Origin: Pseudomonas quercus
GTDB taxonomy: Bacteria; Pseudomonadota; Gammaproteobacteria; Pseudomonadales; Pseudomonadaceae
Direction of reading: 5' to 3'
Assembly: GCF_012033695.1 (NCBI RefSeq)
Contig: NZ_JAAVJI010000008.1
Coordinates: forward strand, 62,001 to 126,000
DNA length: 64,000 nt
The notes under the pieces are model-generated. The model was not told where the DNA came from, made no database searches, and was given only the letters and a program-made list of their open reading frames with translations. The translations under genes and the position numbers were made by a program. Shown in pieces: positions 47,069-55,903 of this stretch (its first letter is position 1; every line of letters begins with the position of its first letter).

Positions 47069-48892
47069 TCAAGGTTGCCAGGTGCTGTTGTCGCCAGTGA
47101 GTTTGCGATCCAGGAACGTTGCGGCGCTGATCAACGCCAAGTGACTGAGTGCCTGTGGCGTGTTGCCCAAGTGACGACCGTTACGGTCGAACTCCTCGGC
47201 ATATAGGTTCAGGGGGTTGGCATAGCGCAGCAGTTGCTCGAATTCAAGGTGAGCCTTGTCCAGTTGCCCAGCCCGAGCCAGGCATTCTATGTACCAGAAG
47301 GAACAGGCTGTAAAAGCACCTTCTTCGCCGCTGAGGCCATCGGTACCCTCAGTGTTACGGTAACGGTAGACCATCCCATCCCGAACCAGATCGCGTTCGA
47401 TCACTTCCAGGGTGGCGAGCCAGCGCGGGTCAGTTGCGCCTACAAACCGGAACAGCGGCATCAGCAGCATGGCTGCATCTACCTCCGTACTCCCTAACCT
47501 TTGAACGAAATGCCCCGCGTCTGCATTCCAGAAGTTATTCCAGATATCTTTATGTATAGCCTGGCGGGTCTGGTCCCACTGTTCGAAGGGAGCAGGCAAT
47601 GAGCGCTTGTAGGCAAGCCGTATGGCACGGTCCACGGCCACCCAACACATGAGCCGAGAATGCAGGAAGTGTTGCGGCGGCCCGCGCATTTCCCAGATAC
47701 CTACATCGGTTGTGTTCCATTGCTCGCACAACCGGTTTACAAGCACTTGGCAATTTTCCCAGCCCTCGTGAGAAATGGCCTCGCCGTACTTGTTGGCCAG
47801 GTACACGGCGTCCATCAGCTCGCCATAGATATCCAGCTGCTTCTGCTCGTAGGCTTGATTGCCAATGCGTACAGGGCGTGAGGCCAAATGGCCAGCCAGG
47901 TGGTCAAGGTGTTCTTCGGGAAATTCCTTTTCACCGCCAATGCCGTACACGATGCGCAAGGGAGAAGGTTCCCCAGAGCAAGAGCTCACCCGCCTACGCA
48001 CCCACTGCACGAAGGCATTGGCTTCATCATTGAAGCCCAGGCGCATAAAGGCGTACACCGTAAAGGAAGCATCGCGAATCCAGCAGTAGCGATAATCCCA
48101 ATTGCGTTCACCCCCCGGCAACTCTGGCAAGCCGAAGGTGGCCGCTGCGAGAATGCCGCCTTCAGTACGAGAAGTGAGCAGCTTGAGCACCAGTGCAGAA
48201 CGCTCCACACTTTCACGCCAGCGGCCCCGGTAGTTGCTTTTACGCAGCCAGTGCCGCCAGAACGTGAGTGTTTCATCCAGCAAGCAATCCAGGTTGCTGG
48301 GCTCAACCCGTTCGTCGTCAGCATTACCGAATACGAAATCCACCGTTTGCCCGGCCTGGAGTTCGAATTCGGCGATGGCCGTGTGATCGTCCAGTTCGAG
48401 CGGCACGTTACCCGTGATACGGACCGAAGGCTGACCTGCCGCACTGAAGACAATGCCATTGCCATCCGCTTCAGCATGGGTGTCCGCGCGGCTATAGTCG
48501 TGGCGCACCCTGCAACGCATGCGAATAAGCGACGCGCCAGTGATGACTTTGACCCTACGTAGCAACAGAGGCGGAAGGGCAGGGTCCGCTACCACCGGCA
48601 TCAGGTCAGTGACTTCCACTACCGCATCGCGGCTCAGCCAGCGGGTGCGCAGCACGTTACTGCCGGGCAGATAGATCTGAAGGCGCCGGGCATCTGGCAA
48701 TCGCGGTGCAAGGTCGAATACGCCAGCTGCAGGCGTATCCAGCAATGCAGTGAAGAGGGACGGGCTGTCAAACTCGGGCCAGCACAGGTAATCGATACTG
48801 CCCGTGTCGGCGACGAGCGCGATGGCGCGCATATTGCCGATCACACCGTGGCGTTGTATCGGTACCTGGGCGGTTTTACGGGCATCATCCAT
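47069..48892 (-). CDS. Glycoside hydrolase family 15 protein (glucoamylase/trehalase-like)
   Basis: The 607-residue protein has an N-terminal beta-sandwich (about 1-250, GVIGNMRAIALVADTGSIDYLCWPEFDSPS) and an (alpha/alpha)6 barrel with the GH15 segments NWDYRYCWIRDASFTVYAFMRLG, QLDIYGELMDAVYLANKYG and GEEGAFTACSFWYIECLARAG, where the catalytic glutamates lie. There is no signal peptide, so it is cytoplasmic. Bacterial relatives include glucan 1,4-alpha-glucosidases and trehalases, so trehalose breakdown under osmotic stress is possible but unproven. Its ATG at 48892 overlaps the stop of the upstream SDR gene by 8 bp. Confidence 0.88.
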   Translation of the reverse strand: MDDARKTAQVPIQRHGVIGNMRAIALVADTGSIDYLCWPEFDSPSLFTALLDTPAAGVFDLAPRLPDARRLQIYLPGSNVLRTRWLSRDAVVEVTDLMPVVADPALPPLLLRRVKVITGASLIRMRCRVRHDYSRADTHAEADGNGIVFSAAGQPSVRITGNVPLELDDHTAIAEFELQAGQTVDFVFGNADDERVEPSNLDCLLDETLTFWRHWLRKSNYRGRWRESVERSALVLKLLTSRTEGGILAAATFGLPELPGGERNWDYRYCWIRDASFTVYAFMRLGFNDEANAFVQWVRRRVSSCSGEPSPLRIVYGIGGEKEFPEEHLDHLAGHLASRPVRIGNQAYEQKQLDIYGELMDAVYLANKYGEAISHEGWENCQVLVNRLCEQWNTTDVGIWEMRGPPQHFLHSRLMCWVAVDRAIRLAYKRSLPAPFEQWDQTRQAIHKDIWNNFWNADAGHFVQRLGSTEVDAAMLLMPLFRFVGATDPRWLATLEVIERDLVRDGMVYRYRNTEGTDGLSGEEGAFTACSFWYIECLARAGQLDKAHLEFEQLLRYANPLNLYAEEFDRNGRHLGNTPQALSHLALISAATFLDRKLTGDNSTWQP

Positions 48893-49685
48893 TGTTGCGG
48901 AACTCCGGATACAGGCTCATGCCGCCATCCACGAACAACGTGGTCCCGTGTACATAATCGGACAGGTCCGAGGCCAGCCATACAATGGCATTGGCGACGT
49001 CCTCCGGCTCACCCACCCTGCCATAAGGCACCAGGGTGAGCAGCTTTTTCTCAGCATCGCCCTGTGTTGCCTTCTCATTAATGGCAGTGCGGATCGCACC
49101 TGGGGCAATGCCATTGACGCGAATGCGGAGTTCGCCAACTTCCTGAGCCAGGGTACGCATCAGAAGGTCCACACCTCCTTTGGACGCGGCGTAGTTAGCA
49201 TGGCCGGCCCAAGGAATGACCTGATGCACGGAGCTCATGTGAATGATCTTGCCCAGTGCTCGGGAAACGGTTCTGCTCTGGCCTTGCTTCTTGAATTGGC
49301 GTAGTGCTGCGCGGGCACACAAAAACTGCCCTGTGAGGTTGACATCAATCACGGTGCGCCAATCTTCCAGACTCATTTCGGTGATAGGCGCATCTTTTTG
49401 CAAGCCCGAGTTGGCCACAAGAATATCCAAAGCGCCAAACTCTGAAATGGCGGCGGCGAACAGTTGTTCTACGTCCGCTTCCTGGCTCACATCCCCACCA
49501 ACGGCTATTGCCTGGCCACCTTCGTCCCGAATCGATTGGGCGAGGGCCTCGGCGGGCTCGGCATGACGGTTGTAGTTGATCACCACCGCCGCGCCGGCTT
49601 CTGCCAGTGCCTTGGCCGCCGCATAGCCTAGGCCGGAGCTTGCGCCTGTGACCAATGCCACTTGTTTGTCTAGGGAGATCTGCAT
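48885..49685 (-). CDS. Short-chain dehydrogenase/reductase, glucose 1-dehydrogenase-like
   Basis: The 266-residue classical SDR has the cofactor motif TGASSGLG, NNAG-equivalent VANSG, a catalytic serine in HMSSVHQ, YAASK (Tyr-x-x-x-Lys) and a terminal VDGGMSLYPEF typical of glucose dehydrogenase-like SDRs. It would oxidise a sugar such as glucose, or a polyol, with NAD(P). Overlap with the GH15 gene suggests a pathway from an alpha-glucoside to gluconate-type products. The ATG at 49685 was chosen because AAAGG lies upstream and MQISLDKQVALVTG is the usual family start. Confidence 0.88.
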   Translation of the reverse strand: MQISLDKQVALVTGASSGLGYAAAKALAEAGAAVVINYNRHAEPAEALAQSIRDEGGQAIAVGGDVSQEADVEQLFAAAISEFGALDILVANSGLQKDAPITEMSLEDWRTVIDVNLTGQFLCARAALRQFKKQGQSRTVSRALGKIIHMSSVHQVIPWAGHANYAASKGGVDLLMRTLAQEVGELRIRVNGIAPGAIRTAINEKATQGDAEKKLLTLVPYGRVGEPEDVANAIVWLASDLSDYVHGTTLFVDGGMSLYPEFRNNG

Positions 49686-49803
49686 GTGAACGTTGCCTTT
49701 CAAAAGTCACTTTTATGAGGACTGGCGAGCACGCTGATGAGTTCAGCTCAAACTTTCTTCATGTTTGCGTTGCCAAACCTTAGGACCCTTTGGAGAAACG
49801 GCC

Positions 49804-49956
49804 ATGACACAACACTCTGAGCGAGAAGACCTGAACCATAACCCCGACGAGGCTACCAAAGTGGGCGAAACCCACAAGAAGCTCAATGAGCAAGGGGAGG
49901 CGCAGCGGCCTGAAAACAAGAATGAGCCGGGGAATGCACCGGTACCCACACAATAG
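49804..49956 (+). CDS. Small hydrophilic protein
   Basis: The 50-residue, very polar and probably disordered product (MTQHSEREDLNHNPDEATKV, ending GNAPVPTQ) has an ATG at 49804 preceded by TTGGAGAAACGGCC. It is divergent from the SDR-GH15 operon and sits among genes often linked to osmotic or stationary-phase stress. The function is unknown. The upstream in-frame start at 49765 lacks a ribosome site. Confidence 0.65.
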   Translation: MTQHSEREDLNHNPDEATKVGETHKKLNEQGEAQRPENKNEPGNAPVPTQ

Positions 49957-49965
49957 GCGTGCTGA

Positions 49966-49992
49966 GGTACCTGGTTTTTCAAGCCAGGTACC
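49966..49992. terminator. Bidirectional hairpin terminator
   Basis: GGTACCTGG and CCAGGTACC are perfect 9-bp arms around the loop TTTTTCAAG, between convergent genes (small protein at left, topoisomerase at right). Confidence 0.6.
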
Positions 49993-49999
49993 GCCCCCC

Positions 50000-51049
50000 T
50001 CAGCCTGCCTTACGCGCAGGCGCTTCGGTGACGTCGACTAAGTTTTCTAAAAAGGTAGCCAGCGCAACTTCTTCCAGCCTCAAGCCTTTGCGCTGTCGAG
50101 GCTTGGGTAGCTTCGCCAGCTCACCCAGCACAAACCGTTCAAGAACCGCTGGGTGAATGTAACAGCGGCGGCACACCGCCGGCGTATTGCCCAATTGCCG
50201 AGACACTTGCTTGACCATGTCCACAATATGTTTTTTTGCGTCAGGCTCAGGTTGCCAGTGAAGCTCCCGTAGCATGGCCAAGGCCAGCGCACTGCCGGCC
50301 CAGGTACGGTAGTCCTTGGCGGTAAAATCACTGCCGTGTAGCCCCTTGAGGTATTCGTTTACATCGTGGGAGCTGACATGGTGACGCTCCCCTTCGTCAT
50401 CCAAGTACTGGAACAGGTGCTGGCCGGGCAAGTCCATGCAGCGCTTGATGATGCGAGCCAGCCGTTTGTCTTTCAGGCTTATCTGATGCTCAACGCCGCT
50501 TTTGCCTCGAAACTGGAAAGCGATCGCACTGCCCTTTACCGCAACGTGTTCGTTGAGCAAGGTCGTCAACCCGTAGGAATGGTTGTCACGGGCATATTGG
50601 CTATTGCCGACGCGAATCAAGGTGGCATCGAGCAGCGAAATCACCGTCGCCATGACTTTGTTGCGGGATAGCCCAGGGGTGGCCAAGTGCTCTTCCAGCT
50701 GACGCCGCACCATGGGCAGGCTTTTGCCAAAAGCCAGCATGCGCGCGTATTTGTTCTCGTCCCGCACTTCTCGCCAGCGCTCGTGGTAACGGTACTGCTT
50801 GCGCCCCCGGGCATCACGGCCGGTCGCTTGAAGGTGGCCGCAGGGGTCTGGGCAGATCCACACGTCCTCATAGGCCGGCGGGATGGCCAACGCATTGATG
50901 CGTTGTACCTCATCGGCAGCGGTGATGCGCTCGCCATCCGGGCGGTAGTAGGCAAACTTGCCCCTAAGCTTACGCCGCCGGATGCCCGGCTGGCTGTCAT
51001 CGACATAGTGCAGGTCTGGGGGGAGGTCAGATAAAGCGATGTCCGGCAT
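50000..51049 (-). CDS. Type IB DNA topoisomerase (poxvirus/eukaryote-like)
   Basis: The 349-residue protein has the bacterial TopIB N-terminal domain (YVDDSQPGIRRRKLRGKFAYYRPDG, INALAIPPAYEDVWICPDP) and the catalytic domain with YRYHERWREVRDENKYARM (Arg region), FRGKSGVEHQISLKDKRLARI, KDYRTWAGSALA and the active-site tyrosine at about residue 297 (CRRCYIHP). It relaxes supercoils through a 3'-phosphotyrosine intermediate. Such genes are scattered in bacteria and often sit in stress-related accessory regions. AAGGA precedes the ATG. Confidence 0.92.
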   Translation of the reverse strand: MPDIALSDLPPDLHYVDDSQPGIRRRKLRGKFAYYRPDGERITAADEVQRINALAIPPAYEDVWICPDPCGHLQATGRDARGRKQYRYHERWREVRDENKYARMLAFGKSLPMVRRQLEEHLATPGLSRNKVMATVISLLDATLIRVGNSQYARDNHSYGLTTLLNEHVAVKGSAIAFQFRGKSGVEHQISLKDKRLARIIKRCMDLPGQHLFQYLDDEGERHHVSSHDVNEYLKGLHGSDFTAKDYRTWAGSALALAMLRELHWQPEPDAKKHIVDMVKQVSRQLGNTPAVCRRCYIHPAVLERFVLGELAKLPKPRQRKGLRLEEVALATFLENLVDVTEAPARKAG

Positions 51050-51223
51050 GGCGGGTGTCCTTCAGGGCTTGATAGATGGACCGCGCCATCGCCCTCAATG
51101 CTCCCTGGCAGAAAATTTCCTCCTTTCCTACAAATCACTCGGACACGTCCTACAGACCCACTGGGTACGCCGCCATGATAATGCACTCCTGAAAAAATAG
51201 ACGACAGCGCCAAGGAGGTGGAC

Positions 51224-51850
51224 ATGTACCGGGCCATGATCGTCGATGATCACCCCTTCATTCGGGCAAGCGTGGGGTTGTTGCTCAGCCAGGACGGCAT
51301 TGAGGTGGCGGGTGAAACAGACAACGGTCGTGAGGCGTTGCAGATCGCCCGGGAGCTTACCCCTGACCTGGCCATTGTCGATATCTCCATGCCCTTGCTC
51401 GATGGCCTCACCGTCATCCAGCGGCTGCATAGCCTGCGCCTCCCTACCAGGGTACTCGTCCTGAGCTCCATGCCGGCGGAGTTCTACTCGTTGCGGTGCA
51501 TGAAGGCGGGTGCCTGCGGGTTCGTGGCCAAGAACAACGAGCTGATGGAGTTGCGCAAGGCTGTACGCGCCGTGCGCGCCGGCTACAGCTACTTCCCAGA
51601 CGTGACGTTCAGCAGCGTGCGCCGCCAGGATGCGCTACGCAGCGAGCGGGAATGCCTGGCAGAACTCAGCGACCGGGAAATCCTGGTGCTGCACCACCTG
51701 GCCAAGGGATACACCAATCGGCTGATAGGTGAACACCTTGCCCTAAGCGCCAAGACAGTAAGCAGTTACAAGTACCGCCTCATGGAGAAGCTGGGCGTAC
51801 CCTCCGTGGTGGCACTGGCGGAAATCGCCCGGAGGCATCACCTGTGCTGA
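51224..51850 (+). CDS. NarL/LuxR-family response regulator (BvgA/EvgA-like)
   Basis: The 208-residue regulator has a receiver domain with acidic pocket residues (VDDHP), phospho-acceptor D53 (IVDISMPLLDG) and a conserved lysine region (GFVAKNNE), then a LuxR-type HTH (LSDREILVLHHLAKGYTNRLIGEHLALSAKTVSSYKYRLMEKL). It is partnered with the downstream unorthodox kinase, whose GTG start overlaps its stop. The ATG at 51224 is chosen over the GTG at 51218 because AAGGAGGT lies at the right distance. It probably activates surface or virulence-like genes, but targets are unknown. Confidence 0.9.
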   Translation: MYRAMIVDDHPFIRASVGLLLSQDGIEVAGETDNGREALQIARELTPDLAIVDISMPLLDGLTVIQRLHSLRLPTRVLVLSSMPAEFYSLRCMKAGACGFVAKNNELMELRKAVRAVRAGYSYFPDVTFSSVRRQDALRSERECLAELSDREILVLHHLAKGYTNRLIGEHLALSAKTVSSYKYRLMEKLGVPSVVALAEIARRHHLC

Positions 51851-54800
51851 CCCGAACGCAGCGCCTGAACAGGCGCCTTGTGATACTGATTCTGGCCTTG
51901 ATTGCAGGGCTGGCCACACCCCTGGCGTGTGCTCAAGGCCCTCTGTTGCATTCCCGCCTTTCAGGTGCCACGGCTGATGCGGTGAAGCTTGAGCTGCCCG
52001 ATGACGATCGTCGCTGGCTATGGCGCCGGCGCACGTTGAGGTTGGGCGTGACCCGAATAGACTCTCCCCCACTGGGTATGCTCGGCAACGGCCAGCACTA
52101 TGAAGGCATCACTGCCGAATACGTGAACATGCTGTCCGAGGCGCTTCGCCTGCAGGTTGACGTCGTACCTTTTGACACGCGCGACCAAGCGCTGGGGGCG
52201 CTTCGCGCGGGTGATATTGACCTGCTTGCGGGGGGCAGCGGCACAGACGAGGTAGTGGAGGGGGTGCTACGCAGCCAGCCCTATACCACTGATGAGCCGG
52301 TTCTGGTACAGCGCGTAGATGCAGCCGGCATGGACGCCAGGGAGCGCACGCCTGTTCTGGTCGTTCCAGGCGACTACCTGTCGGTCGCCACTGCCTCCGG
52401 GCTGGCACCGGGGTATCAGGTGCAGGCCACGCCGTCATTGCTCACCGGCCTCGCCGCCGTTGCATTGGGCCAAGCCGATGCCGTGATCGCCAATGCGTCG
52501 ACAGTGGCCGCCCAGCTGGCCCAAAGCCCATTGGCCGGGCGAGAGCAGGTCAGTTTTCTCCCCCCAAGGCCTGAGGGTGTGGCCTTTCTTGTACGTGACA
52601 GCGAACACCGCTTGCTCAAACTTATCAACGTTGCCCTGGCGGCAGTCAGCGACACCTGGAAACGTCAGGTGATCGAGACGTGGAGCCGTGGCGCTGCCAG
52701 GCTCAGTGAGGCTCAGCCGTTGACAGTGGATGCTACCGCCCGCCATTGGGTCGCCGCCCATCCACAGGTAAGTGTGGGCTACCTCAAGGAATTCGCACCC
52801 TTGAGTTTCGAAAATGAGGCAGGGCAGTTCAAGGGCTTGGCGGCCGACCTCCTGGCACGCATCGGTCAGCGCACCGGGATCAATTTCGTGCCAGTGCCCA
52901 TGGCCTCACACGGAGCCCTCGTAGAAGCGCTGGAGGAAGGTAGCGTAGACCTGGGTGCGACCATGGCGTTCGACGCAGAGCACGAGCCTGGCCTACGCCT
53001 CGGCCGCTCGTGGATAAGCACGGTACCCGTGCTCGTCACCGCCGACACCACGCTACCCCATGAGCCTCTGGCCGAATGGGAGGGGCAGGTCATCGCTGTC
53101 CCGGCATCACTGGGCCTTCACCACACCCTTGCTCAGCAATGGCCCGGTATCCGCTGGCAGCTGCAGGATTCGGCACGCCATGCCCTTGAACAGGTCATCA
53201 GCCGCCGAGCTGCGGGGGCCGTGCTGCCTTATCTGCAAGCTCAGGCCATGCTGGCGGGCAGTTCGGGCAAGGCCTTACGTATCGGCGCCGTCGTCCCCGT
53301 CACGCCTCGGCGCTATGCCTTCGCAGCAGGGCCAGGCCAGCAGCCACTGCTGGACATTCTGGACCAGGCATTGCTGGGTTTCGAGCCTACGGTATTGGCC
53401 AACATGGCAAGGCGCTGGCGCAGCGAGATCCACATTGAGCCGGAGTGGCCCAGCCAGGCACGCTGGCTGGTGCCTGCCTTCACGCTGGCCGGGGCCATGC
53501 TGTTGATGGCCGTGGTCTGGATTCGTCTGCTTCGGCGCCAGATCCGGCGCCGAAGAATGGCCGAGCAGGCCTTGACCGATCAACTGGAGTTTACCCAGGT
53601 CATGATCGACGGTACGCCACACCCCGTATATGTGCGTGACCAGCAAGGCCGCCTGCGCGATTGCAACGCCAGCTACCTGGCCGCCCTCGGGGTGGAGCGT
53701 GCAGACGTTATCGGCCAGGCGGTGACCCGTATTCCCTTGGTTGACGACCAGGCACGTGAATATGAAGCCTTGTACCGTCAGGTGATCGCCGACGGGCAGC
53801 CCATTGTCGAGGATCGCCAACTGCGCCTTCGCAATGGTCAGCAACTGACGGTATTTCATTGGATGCTGCCGTACCGAGCCAGCAATGGCGAAATCATGGG
53901 GCTGATCGGTGGGTGGATCGACATCACCGAGCGCCAGCGGCTGTACGATGCCCTGGAAAGTGCCAAGGAAGAGGCGGATGCGGCCAACCGGGCCAAGTCT
54001 CGCTTCCTGGCCACCGCTAGCCATGAAATCCGCACACCGATGAATGCCGTGCTAGGCATGCTGGAACTGGCGCTGCGAAAAGCTCAGACCGGCGAACTGG
54101 ATACCCTGGCCATCAAGGTGGCCTCGGAGTCGGCCAGTGGGCTTCTGGAACTGCTCAACGATATTCTTGACATCAGCCGGATGGAGTCAGGCCACCTGAC
54201 GCTCAACCCACGCCCTGTGGAGGTGGATGCATTGGCACGGCAGGTGGTGCAGTTATACGATGCCAAGGCGCGCGAGAAGGCCCTCGCACTGCGGTTGGAT
54301 ATAAAGCCCTGTGACGGTTGGAGCGCATTGCTCGATCCGCTTCGTTTCCAGCAGGTGCTGGGTAACCTGCTCAGCAATGCCATCAAATTTACGCGCAAGG
54401 GTAGCGTTACGGTCAGCCTGAGCGCTGAAACGGTGGGCAACGAGCGGCTGGTGCGCCTGGTGGTGGAAGACACCGGCATCGGTATTCCCCAAGCAGACCT
54501 ACGCCACCTGTGCAAGCCGTATCAGCAGGCGGGTAACCATCAAATGTCAGGCCGCTCCGGTGCAGGCCTGGGCCTGTCCATCAGCCAGCACCTGTGCCGG
54601 ATCATGGGTGGCGGCCTAGAGTTGTTCAGCCAGGAAGGCAAAGGCAGCCGGGTAGAAGCCTGCCTGCGCCTGCCGGTGTGTGACGCGGTCAACCCGGATA
54701 CGCCTGCCCCAGCCCAGAACGTTGCCCAGACCCCCATGAGCGTGCTGGTGGTGGATGACCACGAGCCTAATCGCCTGCTTCTTGCGCAACAGCTCTACTA

Positions 54801-55503
54801 CCTGGGCCACCGCGTTACAGTTGCGGTGGACGGTGCCCATGGCCTGCGTGAGTGGTGCAGCCGCGGCGGCTTCGATGTGGTGATCTGCGACTGCGCAATG
54901 CCGGGCCTGGACGGTTACGACCTGGCGCGGGCCATACGCCTGGAAGAGCAACGCAAGGGCTTGCCCCGGTGTCGGTTGCTGGCGTGTACAGCAGACACCA
55001 GCGGCGACCAGCGTGCACGTACCCGTGATGCCGGCATTGATGAGTGCTTGGGTAAACCTCTGGGGCTGGAGGCACTGGCGGCGGCGTTGGCGCCTGCGTT
55101 GCCGGCCAGTGTGCAGGCGCAACCACCCCTGGTGCACGATGGCCCGGATGCGTTGCGGGTACTGGCCGGGGGATGCTCGGCCTCCGCACGGCGGTTGCGT
55201 GACAGCCTGTTGCAAGCGCTCGCACAGGATTACCAGCGGTTGAAAGGGTTGCCAACGGCTTCCCCTGAGGTGGACGACGTGGTGCATCGGGTAAAGGGCG
55301 GTGCAAGGATCGTCGGTGCCAGGCCCTTGGTGGAATGCTGCGAGGCCATGGAGCGAGGGGAAGGTACGGTGGCCAGGTTGCTCACGGAAATCGAGCGGCT
55401 GCAACGCCACCTTCGCGCCATGACCTTTAATCAAGCCGTTGAAGATGTACCTGTGGCCCTTGAGGCCCGAGCGTCAGCAGCGCGACCGAAACCGGCAGCT
55501 TGA
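51844..55503 (+). CDS. BvgS/EvgS-like unorthodox sensor kinase with two Venus-flytrap domains
   Basis: This 1,219-residue phosphorelay kinase has a signal/anchor segment (about 12-30), two periplasmic SBP_bac_3-like domains (about 55-280 and 300-535), a membrane helix (about 545-565), a PAS domain (about 590-700), HisKA with H727 (ATASHEIRTPMNAVLGM), HATPase_c, a receiver with D1016 (VVICDCAMPGLDG) and an Hpt domain with H1148 (HRVKGGARIVGA). The full His-Asp-His-Asp chain through the upstream regulator's D53 is therefore intact. The ligand is unknown; solute-binding folds suggest an amino acid or other small anion. The start is GTG at 51844, inside the regulator's stop. Its end overlaps the YfcE-like gene by 77 bp. 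Confidence 0.92.
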   Translation: MLTRTQRLNRRLVILILALIAGLATPLACAQGPLLHSRLSGATADAVKLELPDDDRRWLWRRRTLRLGVTRIDSPPLGMLGNGQHYEGITAEYVNMLSEALRLQVDVVPFDTRDQALGALRAGDIDLLAGGSGTDEVVEGVLRSQPYTTDEPVLVQRVDAAGMDARERTPVLVVPGDYLSVATASGLAPGYQVQATPSLLTGLAAVALGQADAVIANASTVAAQLAQSPLAGREQVSFLPPRPEGVAFLVRDSEHRLLKLINVALAAVSDTWKRQVIETWSRGAARLSEAQPLTVDATARHWVAAHPQVSVGYLKEFAPLSFENEAGQFKGLAADLLARIGQRTGINFVPVPMASHGALVEALEEGSVDLGATMAFDAEHEPGLRLGRSWISTVPVLVTADTTLPHEPLAEWEGQVIAVPASLGLHHTLAQQWPGIRWQLQDSARHALEQVISRRAAGAVLPYLQAQAMLAGSSGKALRIGAVVPVTPRRYAFAAGPGQQPLLDILDQALLGFEPTVLANMARRWRSEIHIEPEWPSQARWLVPAFTLAGAMLLMAVVWIRLLRRQIRRRRMAEQALTDQLEFTQVMIDGTPHPVYVRDQQGRLRDCNASYLAALGVERADVIGQAVTRIPLVDDQAREYEALYRQVIADGQPIVEDRQLRLRNGQQLTVFHWMLPYRASNGEIMGLIGGWIDITERQRLYDALESAKEEADAANRAKSRFLATASHEIRTPMNAVLGMLELALRKAQTGELDTLAIKVASESASGLLELLNDILDISRMESGHLTLNPRPVEVDALARQVVQLYDAKAREKALALRLDIKPCDGWSALLDPLRFQQVLGNLLSNAIKFTRKGSVTVSLSAETVGNERLVRLVVEDTGIGIPQADLRHLCKPYQQAGNHQMSGRSGAGLGLSISQHLCRIMGGGLELFSQEGKGSRVEACLRLPVCDAVNPDTPAPAQNVAQTPMSVLVVDDHEPNRLLLAQQLYYLGHRVTVAVDGAHGLREWCSRGGFDVVICDCAMPGLDGYDLARAIRLEEQRKGLPRCRLLACTADTSGDQRARTRDAGIDECLGKPLGLEALAAALAPALPASVQAQPPLVHDGPDALRVLAGGCSASARRLRDSLLQALAQDYQRLKGLPTASPEVDDVVHRVKGGARIVGARPLVECCEAMERGEGTVARLLTEIERLQRHLRAMTFNQAVEDVPVALEARASAARPKPAA

Positions 55504-55882
55504 AGCGTCGGGGGCCAGCACTGCCGGGGTTGATGTACATCACGTCACCACGTTGTTCAATCAGCGGCTTGTGCGAGTGCCCGGTGATTACGAGGGTAGT
55601 GCCTGCCGGTAGCGGGTCGGGCACATCCGCCATCTCGTGGGTAAGGAAAATGACTGTGTCGTTCAATGTGAACTGTTCGTAGTCTGCCAATGGCTCGGCC
55701 CACGGTAGGCCACGGTCGTTGTTGCCGCGCACCACGGTCAACGGGGCAATAAGCCTCAACTGATCAAGAATCTCCGGTTTGCCGATATCGCCTGCGTGGA
55801 TCAGGTGGTCGCAACCGGCCAATGCCACTTGGGCTTCAGCGCGTAGCAGGCCATGGGTGTCTGCAATCAAGCCAATCAGCAC
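55427..55882 (-). CDS. YfcE-like metallophosphoesterase
   Basis: The 151-residue protein carries all calcineurin-like phosphoesterase motifs: ADTHG, HAGDIG, GNND, THE and GHSHKPL, followed by NPGSAGPRR. This length matches the YfcE/MJ0936 phosphodiesterase group, which cleaves phosphodiesters with Mn2+ or other divalent metals; the physiological substrate is unknown. Its 3' end overlaps the kinase gene on the other strand by 77 bp. copD lies 21 bp upstream on the same strand. Confidence 0.88.
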   Translation of the reverse strand: MLIGLIADTHGLLRAEAQVALAGCDHLIHAGDIGKPEILDQLRLIAPLTVVRGNNDRGLPWAEPLADYEQFTLNDTVIFLTHEMADVPDPLPAGTTLVITGHSHKPLIEQRGDVMYINPGSAGPRRFKLPVSVALLTLGPQGPQVHLQRLD

Positions 55883-55903
55883 ATCGCTGCTCCTGTACAG
55901 GTA

